Shown here piece by piece: positions 7,179-14,420 of a stretch of DNA of 15,977 nt. Origin of the DNA: an uncultured Bacilli bacterium (GTDB lineage Bacteria; Bacillota_I; Bacilli_A; RF39; UBA660). A model generated the notes under the pieces. The model was not told the origin of the DNA, did not search any database, and saw only the letters and a program-made list of their open reading frames with translations. The DNA lies in assembly GCA_947589375.1 (NCBI GenBank), contig CANQAO010000010.1:1-15977 (forward strand). Direction: 5' to 3'. The translations under genes and the position numbers were made by a program. Numbering within the stretch: the stretch's first letter is position 1; each line of letters opens with the position of its first letter.

Positions 7179-7187
7179 ATTATAACA
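7179..7187 (-). promoter_or_regulatory. Extended -10 promoter of trpS
   Basis: The minus strand reads TGT-TATAAT, 21 bases before the ATG. The leader is therefore only about 15 bases and holds just the ribosome-binding site, which rules out a T-box. Confidence 0.65.
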
Positions 7188-7209
7188 TAAATATCCTAAT
7201 TGATAAATA

Positions 7210-8475
7210 TCAATATTTAATAATCGATTTATTTCTAATAACATAAAGATAAAGAGCGATTAAAAATTCATCCGCAAAAACTGGTAAAAAGACAAAGGCT
7301 TCACGCACATTATTCTCTTTAATCATCTCATAGAAAAGCTTGACCACGCTTTTCCTTTCAATGATACCTTTAAATTTACGGTTTTTTATTTTAGCGGTAA
7401 TCGTTTTTAAATTAACCGCATTAGTTTTAGTCATTTCGACTAATAAGCCCTTATTAAAGGTTCTAATATTATATAAAGTATCTTCGGCAAAATTAAAACA
7501 TTTCCCTGCTTCTTCAACTAAGTTATTAAAATATTTATATGAAACTTTGTCTTTAACTATCGATTTAAAAATTGAAGAAGACGTAATTTTACCAATAATG
7601 CCACGATCTAAATCCTTTAAAATTTCATAAACTTTTTGTTCAAAAATTTGTCCATAACGATTATAATTTTTAATTAAATTCTGTTTTTTAAACGTAAACT
7701 CATTACCATCAAAATGTTTAAAAGTTTTCATTGTATCGTTGTAGCCAAATCTCAACGCTTCCTGTGATTTTAACTTATCAAACACAAGGAAAGAGACAAT
7801 TTTATTGCGCGGTGAAATAGTAGTTATCGGCACACTAGTTTTAACAGTTCTTTTAAATCCAACCGCTTTTAAATCCACGGCGATAATTTCTTCAGCACCT
7901 AGTTTAATGGCTAAATTAATAGGTAAGTTATCGTAATAACCCCCATCGATATATAAATCATTGTTAATTTTTTGAGGTTTAAAAGCCGGATAACATGAAG
8001 CTGAAGCGATGACATAATCTTTAACATTATCTGGTGATAAATCTTTTTTCGTTTTAAATACTGGTTTATTTTGACTTAAATTATAAGTGACTAAACCATA
8101 ATCGATGTTTGATGAAAAAAATTTACGAGGATTATATAGTTTATCAAAAATACCTTTCAATTTATCAACGTCCATGCCACCTTCGGTAATAAAAGATTTA
8201 ACATACATTTTATACACATCAGCAATAGCAGGATTTTCACATAGTGAAAAAGTTGTTTCATCATAAACCTTAGAAAAAGACATTGTCCTCCATAATCTCA
8301 AAGCTTTATGGTAATCTTTTTGAACTAAAATGACGCCATTTAAAGCCCCCACCGAAGTGCCTGTAATTATATCAGGAAGTTTGCCTAATCTTTTTAAGGC
8401 ATAATACACTCCAATCTGATAAGCTCCTTTAGAGCCACCTCCAGATAATACTAATCCTAATTTGCCATCTGCCAT
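7210..8475 (-). CDS. Patatin-like phospholipase family protein
   Basis: This 421-residue protein has a patatin-type lipid acyl hydrolase domain in its first 220 residues. The oxyanion-hole motif is SGGGSKG (11-17), the nucleophile elbow is GTSVG with Ser41 (39-43), and the partner aspartate is in DGG at 177-179, giving a complete Ser-Asp dyad. The remaining 200 residues are charged and helical, without a known domain; no signal peptide is present, so it acts in the cytoplasm or at the inner membrane face. Its substrate, presumably a phospholipid or lysophospholipid, cannot be told. GAGGTG lies five bases before the ATG. It is the second gene of an operon, starting 14 bases after the exported-protein gene. 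No clear terminator follows; the trpS promoter lies just downstream. Confidence 0.88.
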   Translation of the reverse strand: MADGKLGLVLSGGGSKGAYQIGVYYALKRLGKLPDIITGTSVGALNGVILVQKDYHKALRLWRTMSFSKVYDETTFSLCENPAIADVYKMYVKSFITEGGMDVDKLKGIFDKLYNPRKFFSSNIDYGLVTYNLSQNKPVFKTKKDLSPDNVKDYVIASASCYPAFKPQKINNDLYIDGGYYDNLPINLAIKLGAEEIIAVDLKAVGFKRTVKTSVPITTISPRNKIVSFLVFDKLKSQEALRFGYNDTMKTFKHFDGNEFTFKKQNLIKNYNRYGQIFEQKVYEILKDLDRGIIGKITSSSIFKSIVKDKVSYKYFNNLVEEAGKCFNFAEDTLYNIRTFNKGLLVEMTKTNAVNLKTITAKIKNRKFKGIIERKSVVKLFYEMIKENNVREAFVFLPVFADEFLIALYLYVIRNKSIIKY

Positions 8476-8489
8476 TATTTCACCTCATA

Positions 8490-9746
8490 CTATTTTCTAA
8501 TATAGACACCAAATGTAAGGTCATCATTAAATTCCAACTCGGTATTTTCTAAAATTCGTTTCACCGCATCTTTATAATAATAAATAGTACTGCCGTTTAT
8601 AAAATAGATATAATCATCTAGATAAAGCACACTATCGATATCAGTGGTCGTAAATAAATAAGTAACTAATTTAGGATTTTGCACGTCAGCACGATATACT
8701 TGGTAAGCTTTTGGGCCTAAAGTTTCATTTTTTCGATAGTAATAGCAGTAACCATTTTTCTTGCCTAAACAATCGGCTTTATCATAACCAGCAGGCACAT
8801 CAGCAGTATATTTATTAAACTTTTTACCATCTAAAGCTTCATTTAGAGTCATTGTTTGCCACGTGCCATTATAGTATTTAATGCCATCTTTACTAGCCGT
8901 CTCTTCAACATTTTCATATTTTAAGCTGATTTTATATTGCTTTTCCGCATCGGTATCGAATAGGTAAATATCCCCATCGACAACTCCCTGAATATTAGAA
9001 TCGAATGATATATCATCATAACTGCGAATTTTGTTAGTCTCGCCATTAATTATATTGACTACATGGAAATTTTTAAAGCTATAGTTTTCATTATAATCAG
9101 CGACAATATAATATTTTCCATTAAAAACTTTAATTGGTTTAGTATAGATATCATTATTAAATAGTTTGACATTTTTCTCTTTACTATTAAATAAGGTAAG
9201 CCCCTTATATGTCTCCAAAGCTAAATAATGATTTTCTGGTATATTGTCATCATAAATAGTTTCGGTATTGGATAACTTACGGGCGGAAGCTTCATCATGA
9301 TAGTTTTTCGGATTATAATTATATTTTTCTAATGAAGATACCATTTTAGGTAATTTGTTTTGTGAAGTTTCATCTAAATCATGATAATAAGTTATTTCTT
9401 TCGCGTCTTTATTTAAACACATAATATCGGTTAAAATTTTACCACCTTTAAAAATTGGCATAATACAGTGCATGTCATTTATTTTTTGATATTTTATATC
9501 ACTAATTACTTTTTCTTTTTTATTATAATTGATAGGCACTTGAAAATTTAATGAAAATTTTTCGTGTGAAATTTTAAAATAATAGTCATCAGTATTATAC
9601 AAAGATTTAGTTTGCAACTGTTCGGTTACTTTAAAATTGCCTACTCGATAGCTGACTTTATGGCCTTTATCAAATATATGAATAATAATATTTAATGATA
9701 CCAAAATAACAATTAAAATACCTAAAACTTTAAACAGATACTTCAT
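8490..9746 (-). CDS. Membrane-anchored exported protein of unknown function, possible beta-propeller
   Basis: This is a 418-residue protein with one N-terminal membrane segment (residues 3-24, LFKVLGILIVILVSLNIIIH). It lacks a clear cleavage site or lipobox, so it is probably membrane-anchored with the body outside. The rest has many short aromatic strand motifs spaced along the chain, such as NHYLALETYKGLTLF, GKYYIVADY, GDIYLFDTD, DDYIYFINGSTIYYY, resembling the blade repeats of beta-propeller proteins such as the DUF5050 type. No catalytic motif was seen. The start is the ATG at 9744-9746 with a perfect AGGAGG seven bases upstream; an in-frame extension to 9794 covers the promoter and was discarded. 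It is first in an operon with the patatin-like gene, 14 bases apart, which hints at an envelope or lipid role. Confidence 0.72.
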   Translation of the reverse strand: MKYLFKVLGILIVILVSLNIIIHIFDKGHKVSYRVGNFKVTEQLQTKSLYNTDDYYFKISHEKFSLNFQVPINYNKKEKVISDIKYQKINDMHCIMPIFKGGKILTDIMCLNKDAKEITYYHDLDETSQNKLPKMVSSLEKYNYNPKNYHDEASARKLSNTETIYDDNIPENHYLALETYKGLTLFNSKEKNVKLFNNDIYTKPIKVFNGKYYIVADYNENYSFKNFHVVNIINGETNKIRSYDDISFDSNIQGVVDGDIYLFDTDAEKQYKISLKYENVEETASKDGIKYYNGTWQTMTLNEALDGKKFNKYTADVPAGYDKADCLGKKNGYCYYYRKNETLGPKAYQVYRADVQNPKLVTYLFTTTDIDSVLYLDDYIYFINGSTIYYYKDAVKRILENTELEFNDDLTFGVYIRK

Positions 9747-9765
9747 ACGTAATCCTCCTATTTCA

Positions 9766-9794
9766 ATTATATATAATATAGGGGCTTTTTTCAA
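9766..9794 (-). promoter_or_regulatory. Promoter of the exported protein-patatin operon
   Basis: On the minus strand: TTGAAA (9794-9789), a 17-base spacer, then TATAAT (9771-9766). This is the best sigma-A promoter here besides the tRNA one. It starts immediately after the T-tract of the preceding terminator. Confidence 0.75.
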
Positions 9795-9826
9795 GAAAAA
9801 AGAGCGAAATACTTAGTTATCGCTCT
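9795..9826 (-). terminator. Terminator of the PH-domain gene, stop codon in the loop
   Basis: On the minus strand AGAGCGA (9826-9820) pairs with TCGCTCT (9807-9801) and is followed by TTTTTTC. The TAA stop (9813-9815) lies in the 12-base loop, so the last codons form one arm of the stem. Confidence 0.85.
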
Positions 9827-10325
9827 CGCCATGATCAGCTATTTGCTGCAAATCTTCAGTTAACTCAGTTTTTTCTTTCTCTGTAGGTTCATTTTTATAT
9901 TCACGTTTTTTCTGCATCATATATTTAGTAATAACCGTTTCAATTTCGGTTAAAGAGCCTTTAGAAAGGTTAGATAAAACCACCTTTTCTTTAATGGTAT
10001 CGATAATAGCACGTCCCCAAATAAGGCCCATTTTAATAGTAAAATCATTAAACATATCAGGAGTAATACTATAGTAAAAATAACCAAATAATAAACGTTT
10101 TTGGGCAAGCACTAGACGGCGATTAGTTACCACTACGACATACGTACTAATAACATCTAAAGCACTTGGACCTTTTTGAGCCGCAAAAGCATATAGCACT
10201 TCTTCGTCATCGTTTAAATGTCTTTCCGCAATACGTGAATGCGCTTTAGTACGCCATGCGAGTGTCCCCGGATGTCTATGAGTAAATTCTTTAACTTTAT
10301 TATATACTTCGTTTTTATGATTCAT
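9813..10325 (-). CDS. PH-domain-like protein, formerly downstream of secA
   Basis: This 170-residue soluble protein has, at about residues 38-125, the pattern of a bacterial PH domain: DDEEVLYAFAAQKG, then ISTYVVVVTNRRLVLAQK, a basic strand turn, then a long helix and an acidic, Lys/Glu-rich tail. Such domains occur in many small proteins of unknown role. The start is the ATG at 10323-10325, because TAGGA lies five bases upstream. That binding site overlaps a TAG which is the stop codon of a duplicated secA 3' end, so this gene was probably translated straight after secA before the RhuM cassette arrived. It now has an extended -10 promoter inside the cassette side and its own terminator. Confidence 0.65.
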   Translation of the reverse strand: MNHKNEVYNKVKEFTHRHPGTLAWRTKAHSRIAERHLNDDEEVLYAFAAQKGPSALDVISTYVVVVTNRRLVLAQKRLLFGYFYYSITPDMFNDFTIKMGLIWGRAIIDTIKEKVVLSNLSKGSLTEIETVITKYMMQKKREYKNEPTEKEKTELTEDLQQIADHGESDN

Positions 10326-10331
10326 ATTTTT

Positions 10332-10368
10332 CCTACTTTCCATGACAATTTTTGTATTTCTTACCACT
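10332..10368. repeat. Direct repeat: displaced copy of the secA 3' end
   Basis: This 37-base segment equals the end of secA at 11846-11882 except for one base (10354 G against 11868 A on the plus strand), a silent TAC/TAT change. On the minus strand it still encodes SGKKYKNCHGK and the TAG stop. Four further T residues (10327-10330 and 11841-11844) match after one mismatch. The rest of secA is absent here. Confidence 0.97.
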
Positions 10369-10402
10369 TAAAAATATTCTTAAATTTCTATTCTGTACTA
10401 TA

Positions 10403-10411
10403 AGTATAACA
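10403..10411 (-). promoter_or_regulatory. Extended -10 promoter now serving the PH-domain gene
   Basis: The minus strand reads TGT-TATACT. It lies between the RhuM stop and the displaced secA tail, so the PH transcript would start near 10396 and carry the secA tail in its 70-base leader. Confidence 0.5.
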
Positions 10412-10441
10412 TATTTTTTATATTTTATAAAACAGGAAATA

Positions 10442-11461
10442 TTACTTGTTTTCTATTTTTTTAGTTTCAACTAATAATTTATCAAAATCAGAAACATAAT
10501 TTTTATCTTGAATAATTTTATATTTTTTATATTCACTTTCGGCTTTTTCTATTGCTTGTTTATGTGAAATATTGCCTTTTCCTTCTAATACTTCATAATG
10601 AAAAACATTTAAAGCATTTTCTACTTCTTTTTTCCAATCATTCATATACATTGGAAGATTTCTTTCGGCATTATTTTCGGCAATATCTAAAAATAAGTTA
10701 ACTAAATTATTTAGATTTTTAATTTCTTTTTCATATAAATAATTTTTAGCAATAGTTACATCAGACTTTAAAATCTTACCATTAGGCGATTTTTCCCAAT
10801 TAGTAAGACCCATATTTCTCTTTTTGGAATCAACTCTATTATAAATTATTTCATCTGCGGTTTGTCCAGTTATAGCATAATGAAATTTATTTTGAATTAT
10901 CTTATAAAACTCTATTGCAATTTCACTATCTTTGTCATAGTCGATTGAACATTCTGCAAAAATATCTGTAACTTTTTGGTAAAACATTCTTTCACTTGTA
11001 CGAATTAATTTAATTCTTTCAAGCAATCTTTTGAAATATTCTTGATCAGATTTTCTTGCCTTCATAAACCTTTCATCATTTAAAGCAAATCCCTGAACCA
11101 TATAATCCTTGATTATTTTATTAGCCCAAGTTCTAAATTTAATAGCTTTTTTAGAATTGACCCTAAAGCCTATGGAAATAATCATATCTAGGTTATAATA
11201 TTTTGTATTATAAGTTTGTTTTCCTTTGTTACCCATATGTGCAATTTTTGCACATGTGATATCTTCATTTAATTCCTCATCTTTATAAATGTTATTGATA
11301 TGTCTAACAATACCGCTTCTATCAATATTAAATAGAATTGCTAATGCTTCTACATTTAACCAAACATCTTCATTTTCAAGCAACACTTCTACTTTAGTAT
11401 TACCTTCTTCATCATTATAAAATAAAATGTTTTTTTCGTTGCCGACTAATTTATCCTTCAC
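10442..11461 (-). CDS. RhuM family (virulence protein RhuM) protein
   Basis: This 339-residue protein fits the RhuM family along its length. The N-terminal part (VEVLLENEDVWLNVEALAILF through GFRVNSKKAIKFRTWA) resembles the DNA-binding-like fold of phage antirepressor/KilA-type proteins. The C-terminal part has the RhuM signature: FHYAITGQTADEIIYNR, NMGLTNW, IAKNYLYEKEI, NLFLDIAE and PMYMNDWKKEVE. RhuM was named for a gene in a Salmonella pathogenicity island; homologues are frequent in mobile and defence islands, and their biochemical role is not settled. The start chosen is the GTG at 11459-11461, with GGGGG eight bases upstream; a TTG at 11474-11476 is in frame but has no binding site. It is the only gene of the cassette at the secA 3' end. 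Confidence 0.9.
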   Translation of the reverse strand: MKDKLVGNEKNILFYNDEEGNTKVEVLLENEDVWLNVEALAILFNIDRSGIVRHINNIYKDEELNEDITCAKIAHMGNKGKQTYNTKYYNLDMIISIGFRVNSKKAIKFRTWANKIIKDYMVQGFALNDERFMKARKSDQEYFKRLLERIKLIRTSERMFYQKVTDIFAECSIDYDKDSEIAIEFYKIIQNKFHYAITGQTADEIIYNRVDSKKRNMGLTNWEKSPNGKILKSDVTIAKNYLYEKEIKNLNNLVNLFLDIAENNAERNLPMYMNDWKKEVENALNVFHYEVLEGKGNISHKQAIEKAESEYKKYKIIQDKNYVSDFDKLLVETKKIENK

Positions 11462-11494
11462 ATTAACATCCCCCAATAATCTGTTTTCATCTAT

Positions 11495-11523
11495 ATTATA
11501 CTATTATTTATAATACTGAGCAA
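11495..11523 (-). promoter_or_regulatory. Promoter of the RhuM gene
   Basis: On the minus strand: TTGCTC (11523-11518), a 17-base spacer, then TATAAT (11500-11495), about 34 bases before the GTG. The -35 touches one arm of the inverted repeat, so a repressor site there is plausible. Confidence 0.6.
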
Positions 11524-11629
11524 TCAGTTTAACCGAATTCTGCCGAATTAACTTTAATAAATTCATACTATTTTTATATCTTAATGTTTTAGTAATATCT
11601 TTTGTTTCACATTATTTCTTAAACTGATT
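11522..11629. repeat. 11-bp inverted repeat pair upstream of RhuM
   Basis: AATCAGTTTAA (11522-11532) and TTAAACTGATT (11619-11629) are perfect inverted copies 86 bases apart. Both are flanked outside by GC-A-A type sequence (GCAATCAG against GCAATAATCAG on opposite strands), so the similarity continues past a 3-base indel. One arm abuts the RhuM -35 box. It may be a paired operator or a relic of element ends. Confidence 0.6.
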
Positions 11630-11797
11630 ATTGCAAAAATCCTAAATCTGTGCTTTGTTCCTAGTTTGTGATGAATTATTTTAAAGGAGTCAACGCATTA
11701 TTTTGATTAACACATTTTATTATATATTTTGTGAGTAAATTACAAATTTGCAAATATTTTATTTTTTTAAAAATTGCTTGTATGACTTTACTATTGC

Positions 11798-11837
11798 ATA
11801 AAAATAGCGCAAACCCTTATGTTACTTGGGCTTACGC
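11798..11837 (-). terminator. Terminator of secA, carried on the cassette side
   Basis: On the minus strand GCGTAAGCCC pairs with GGGTTTGCGC, ten pairs including two G-U, across an 11-base loop, and is followed by TATTTTTAT. It starts ten bases past the secA stop and outside the duplicated segment, so it would have arrived with the insertion. Confidence 0.8.
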
Positions 11838-11845
11838 CGATTTTA

Positions 11846-11882
11846 CCTACTTTCCATGACAATTTTTATATTTCTTACCACT
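11846..11882. repeat. Direct repeat: functional copy at the secA 3' end
   Basis: This is the partner of 10332-10368. It encodes the last eleven residues of SecA from Ser820, the TAG stop and one further base. Cys827 and His828 of the zinc-binding SEC-C motif fall within it. Confidence 0.97.
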
Positions 11883-14339
11883 GCCACAAGGACATGGTTC
11901 ATTACGACCAATTTTTTTGGTTCTTTTAGGTTGTTGTTTTCTAATTTTATTAGGATCATCAACCGCTTTACCTTTCATCACTTGTTCTCTTTCGGTGTTT
12001 TGTCTTACTTCGGCATGTAATAAAAATCTAGTAACATCGGTATCAATGGTGTCTAACAAATTATCGAAAAGTTCATAACCTTCGGCTGTATAAGCTCTTA
12101 ATGGATTTTCTTGGCCATAACCTCTTAAATGAATTCCTTCTCTTAGAATGCTCATTTCGTTAATATGATCCATCCAGTGCGTGTCGATAACTCTTAGAGT
12201 AATGGCTTTTTCAAATTCATTACGAATTTCTACAGGAACATCTTCCATACGGCGATCATATTCTTTAACGACCTCATTATAAATAGTTTCCGTTAAACTA
12301 TCGGCATCTAATTCTTCTAGTTCTTTAATTTCAAGTGGAGTTGTGAGTAAGTTTTGATTTACGGATTCTAAGATTTCACTGATATCTAAACCCGTTAAAT
12401 TACCTTCTGAATCCACATGATCTTTAACATTAACTTCAATATGATCATAGAAACTTTTTAAGACATCATCGTGAATAGATTCACTATCTAAAATTCTATT
12501 ACGTCTATCATAAATAAGACCACGTTGATTATTTAAAACATCATCATATTCTAGTAAGTTTTTACGAGTATCAAAGTTGTTACCTTCAACACGTTTTTGC
12601 GCTGATTCAATTGAACGCGATAAAGATTTACTGCGAATATTCATTTCACCATCAAAGCCTAGACGCTGAAGCATAGCTTTGGCACTATCAGTTCCGAATC
12701 TGACCATCAGTTCATCTTCAAAGGAAACATAGAATTGAGTAATTCCTGGATCTCCTTGACGACCAGAACGACCTCTTAACTGATTATCGATACGTCTTGA
12801 TTCATGTCTTTCGGTTCCTAAAACGCAGAGGCCACCTAATTCTTTAACCCCTTCACCTAACTGAATATCGGTTCCACGACCGGCCATGTTAGTAGCAATA
12901 GTTACGGCTCCTTTTTGACCAGCTTTAGCAATAATTTCGGCTTCACGCGCATTATTTTTCGCATTTAAAACTTCATGGGGAATATGTTCTTTTTTAAGTA
13001 AATTACTTAAAAGTTCACTATTTTCAACAGCAATCGTACCCACTAAAACTGGTTGCCCAAGTTCATGTCTTCTTTTTATTTCTTTGACAATAGCTGCATA
13101 TTTACCAGATGATACAGCGAAAATTAAATCACCTAAATCTTGTCTAATTACTGGTTTATTAGTTGGAATAGTGATAACGAACATGTTATAAATATCTCTA
13201 AATTCCTCTTCTTCCGTTTTGGCGGTACCCGTCATACCGGCAATCTTTTTATACATTCTAAATAAGTTTTGGAAAGTAATCGTTGCTAAAGTTTTAGTTT
13301 CTTCATTAATAGTTACGCCTTCTTTTGCTTCAATCGCTTGATGAAGCCCTTCAGAAAAGGCTCTACCCGGCATAAGTCTGCCCGTAAACTGGTCGACAAT
13401 GACAATTTTATCTTCTTGAACCACGTAATCAAAATCACGTTTCATACTAAAGTTAGCTCTTAAAGCTTGATTGATAAAGTGGACTAAAGTAGTATTTTCA
13501 ATATCATATAAGTTTTTAACATTAAAGTGTTTTTCGGCTTTCTTCATCCCTTCATCATCTAAAGACACTTGTTTCGTTTTTTCATCATAGATGTAGCCAT
13601 TATTTTCTTTTAACGTTTTGGCAAATCTATCAGCATCGATATATAAATTAGCTGATTTCATCGAACCGCCAGAAATAATAAGTGGTGTTCTCGCTTCATC
13701 GATTAAGACAGAGTCCACCTCATCGATAATAACAAAGTTAAGTGGCCTTTGAACACGATCTTCAGCTCTTACGACCATATTATCTCTTAGGTAGTCAAAA
13801 CCAATTTCATTATTGGTTGAATACATGATATCACAGTTATAGGCTTCTCTTTTTTCTGTAGGTGAGTATTCACGGTAGTTAACCCCGACCGTTAAACCTA
13901 AAAATTCATAGATTTTGCCCATCCATCCAGCATCACGGCCAGCTAAGTATTCGTTTACTGTAATAATGTGGACCCCATCACCTGTTAAAGCATTAACATA
14001 TGCTGGCAAGACTGATGTTAAAGTTTTACCTTCACCCGTTTTCATTTCGGCAATATTACCATAGTGAATGGCTAAACCACCAATTAGCTGCACATAAAAT
14101 GGTTTTTGATTTAAGACTCTAAAAGCCGCTTCTCTAGCGACGGCAAAAGCTTCGACTAAGATATCTTCTAAAGTTTCCCCTTTGCCTAGACGTTCCTTAA
14201 ACTCTAAAGTTTTAGCTTTAAGCTCTTTATCGGTAAGTTTACCCATATCATCATCTAAAGCTTCGATTTTATTAGCAATCTCTTTAAAACGTTCTAATTC
14301 TTTATATTCATGATCAAAAATTTTTTTAAATAATTTCAT
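11847..14339 (-). CDS. secA: Preprotein translocase ATPase subunit SecA
   Basis: This 830-residue ATPase drives secreted proteins through the SecYEG channel at the inner membrane. The Walker A motif is MKTGEGKT (99-106), the DEVD box is at 206-209 followed by SVLIDEARTPL, and the second nucleotide domain has the helicase motif TNMAGRGTDI with LRGRSGRQGDPG after it. The C-terminus ends in the zinc-binding SEC-C motif with Cys816, Cys818, Cys827 and His828. Length is normal, so the gene is intact. The start is the ATG at 14337-14339; AAAGGA lies about ten bases upstream. It follows hpf, as in Bacillus subtilis, but prfB, the usual downstream gene there, is absent. The last 37 bases are duplicated in front of the PH-domain gene. 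Confidence 0.98.
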   Translation of the reverse strand: MKLFKKIFDHEYKELERFKEIANKIEALDDDMGKLTDKELKAKTLEFKERLGKGETLEDILVEAFAVAREAAFRVLNQKPFYVQLIGGLAIHYGNIAEMKTGEGKTLTSVLPAYVNALTGDGVHIITVNEYLAGRDAGWMGKIYEFLGLTVGVNYREYSPTEKREAYNCDIMYSTNNEIGFDYLRDNMVVRAEDRVQRPLNFVIIDEVDSVLIDEARTPLIISGGSMKSANLYIDADRFAKTLKENNGYIYDEKTKQVSLDDEGMKKAEKHFNVKNLYDIENTTLVHFINQALRANFSMKRDFDYVVQEDKIVIVDQFTGRLMPGRAFSEGLHQAIEAKEGVTINEETKTLATITFQNLFRMYKKIAGMTGTAKTEEEEFRDIYNMFVITIPTNKPVIRQDLGDLIFAVSSGKYAAIVKEIKRRHELGQPVLVGTIAVENSELLSNLLKKEHIPHEVLNAKNNAREAEIIAKAGQKGAVTIATNMAGRGTDIQLGEGVKELGGLCVLGTERHESRRIDNQLRGRSGRQGDPGITQFYVSFEDELMVRFGTDSAKAMLQRLGFDGEMNIRSKSLSRSIESAQKRVEGNNFDTRKNLLEYDDVLNNQRGLIYDRRNRILDSESIHDDVLKSFYDHIEVNVKDHVDSEGNLTGLDISEILESVNQNLLTTPLEIKELEELDADSLTETIYNEVVKEYDRRMEDVPVEIRNEFEKAITLRVIDTHWMDHINEMSILREGIHLRGYGQENPLRAYTAEGYELFDNLLDTIDTDVTRFLLHAEVRQNTEREQVMKGKAVDDPNKIRKQQPKRTKKIGRNEPCPCGSGKKYKNCHGK

Positions 14340-14368
14340 ATTCGGTCAATCCTTTCATGTCTATTAAT

Positions 14369-14377
14369 ATTGTATCA
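14369..14377 (-). promoter_or_regulatory. Extended -10 promoter of secA
   Basis: The minus strand reads TGA-TACAAT, about 29 bases before the ATG and just downstream of the hpf terminator, so secA is transcribed separately from hpf. Confidence 0.55.
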
Positions 14378-14395
14378 TAAAACGCTTATAAAAGC

Positions 14396-14420
14396 ACAAA
14401 AAAAAGGCTTAATTGCCTTT
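14396..14420 (-). terminator. Terminator of hpf
   Basis: On the minus strand AAAGGC (14420-14415) and GCCTTT (14408-14403) form the stem around a 6-base loop, followed by a run of T. Two bases of the hpf stop codon (14419-14421) lie in the stem. Confidence 0.85.

Larger units (their letters stand above)
11477..11845. other. 369-base non-coding part of the cassette
   Basis: I find no convincing gene here. It holds the RhuM promoter, the inverted repeat pair at 11522/11619, two CCGAATT direct repeats ten bases apart (11533-11539, 11543-11549), long AT-rich runs and the terminator now ending secA. An AAAGGAG at about 11682 is followed only by an 11-codon frame without ATG. Confidence 0.6.
10332..11882. 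mobile_element. Putative one-gene cassette carrying RhuM, bounded by secA 3'-end direct repeats
   Basis: Two 37-base direct repeats bound a 1,477-base interior (10369-11845); one repeat plus interior is 1,514 bases. The interior holds only the RhuM-family gene, its promoter, an inverted repeat and a terminator. The repeat is the conserved 3' end of secA with its stop, as expected when an element inserts at the end of an essential gene and restores it. No integrase, transposase or terminal inverted repeat is visible, so it may be mobilised in trans, be a deletion remnant, or have arrived by homologous exchange. The repeat is seen directly; the mobility is inferred. Confidence 0.6.

Noticed and set aside
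7158..7209. Possible T-box or trp leader before trpS
   Set aside because: The promoter is 21 bases from the ATG, so there is no room for a T-box, and no specifier stem or antiterminator sequence is present.
9747..9794. Longer N-terminus for the exported protein
   Set aside because: The extension runs through the -35 and -10 boxes; AGGAGG at 9754-9759 fixes the start at 9746.
10326..10367. Longer N-terminus of the PH-domain protein (start with MVRNTKIV)
   Set aside because: This extension is the out-of-frame reading of the duplicated secA tail and has no binding site.
11670..11740. Small gene after the AAAGGAG at about 11682
   Set aside because: Only an 11-codon frame with a TTG start follows, without protein-like features.
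10369..11845. Insertion sequence or transposon
   Set aside because: There is no transposase, no terminal inverted repeats at the cassette ends and the 37-base repeat is too long for a normal target duplication.
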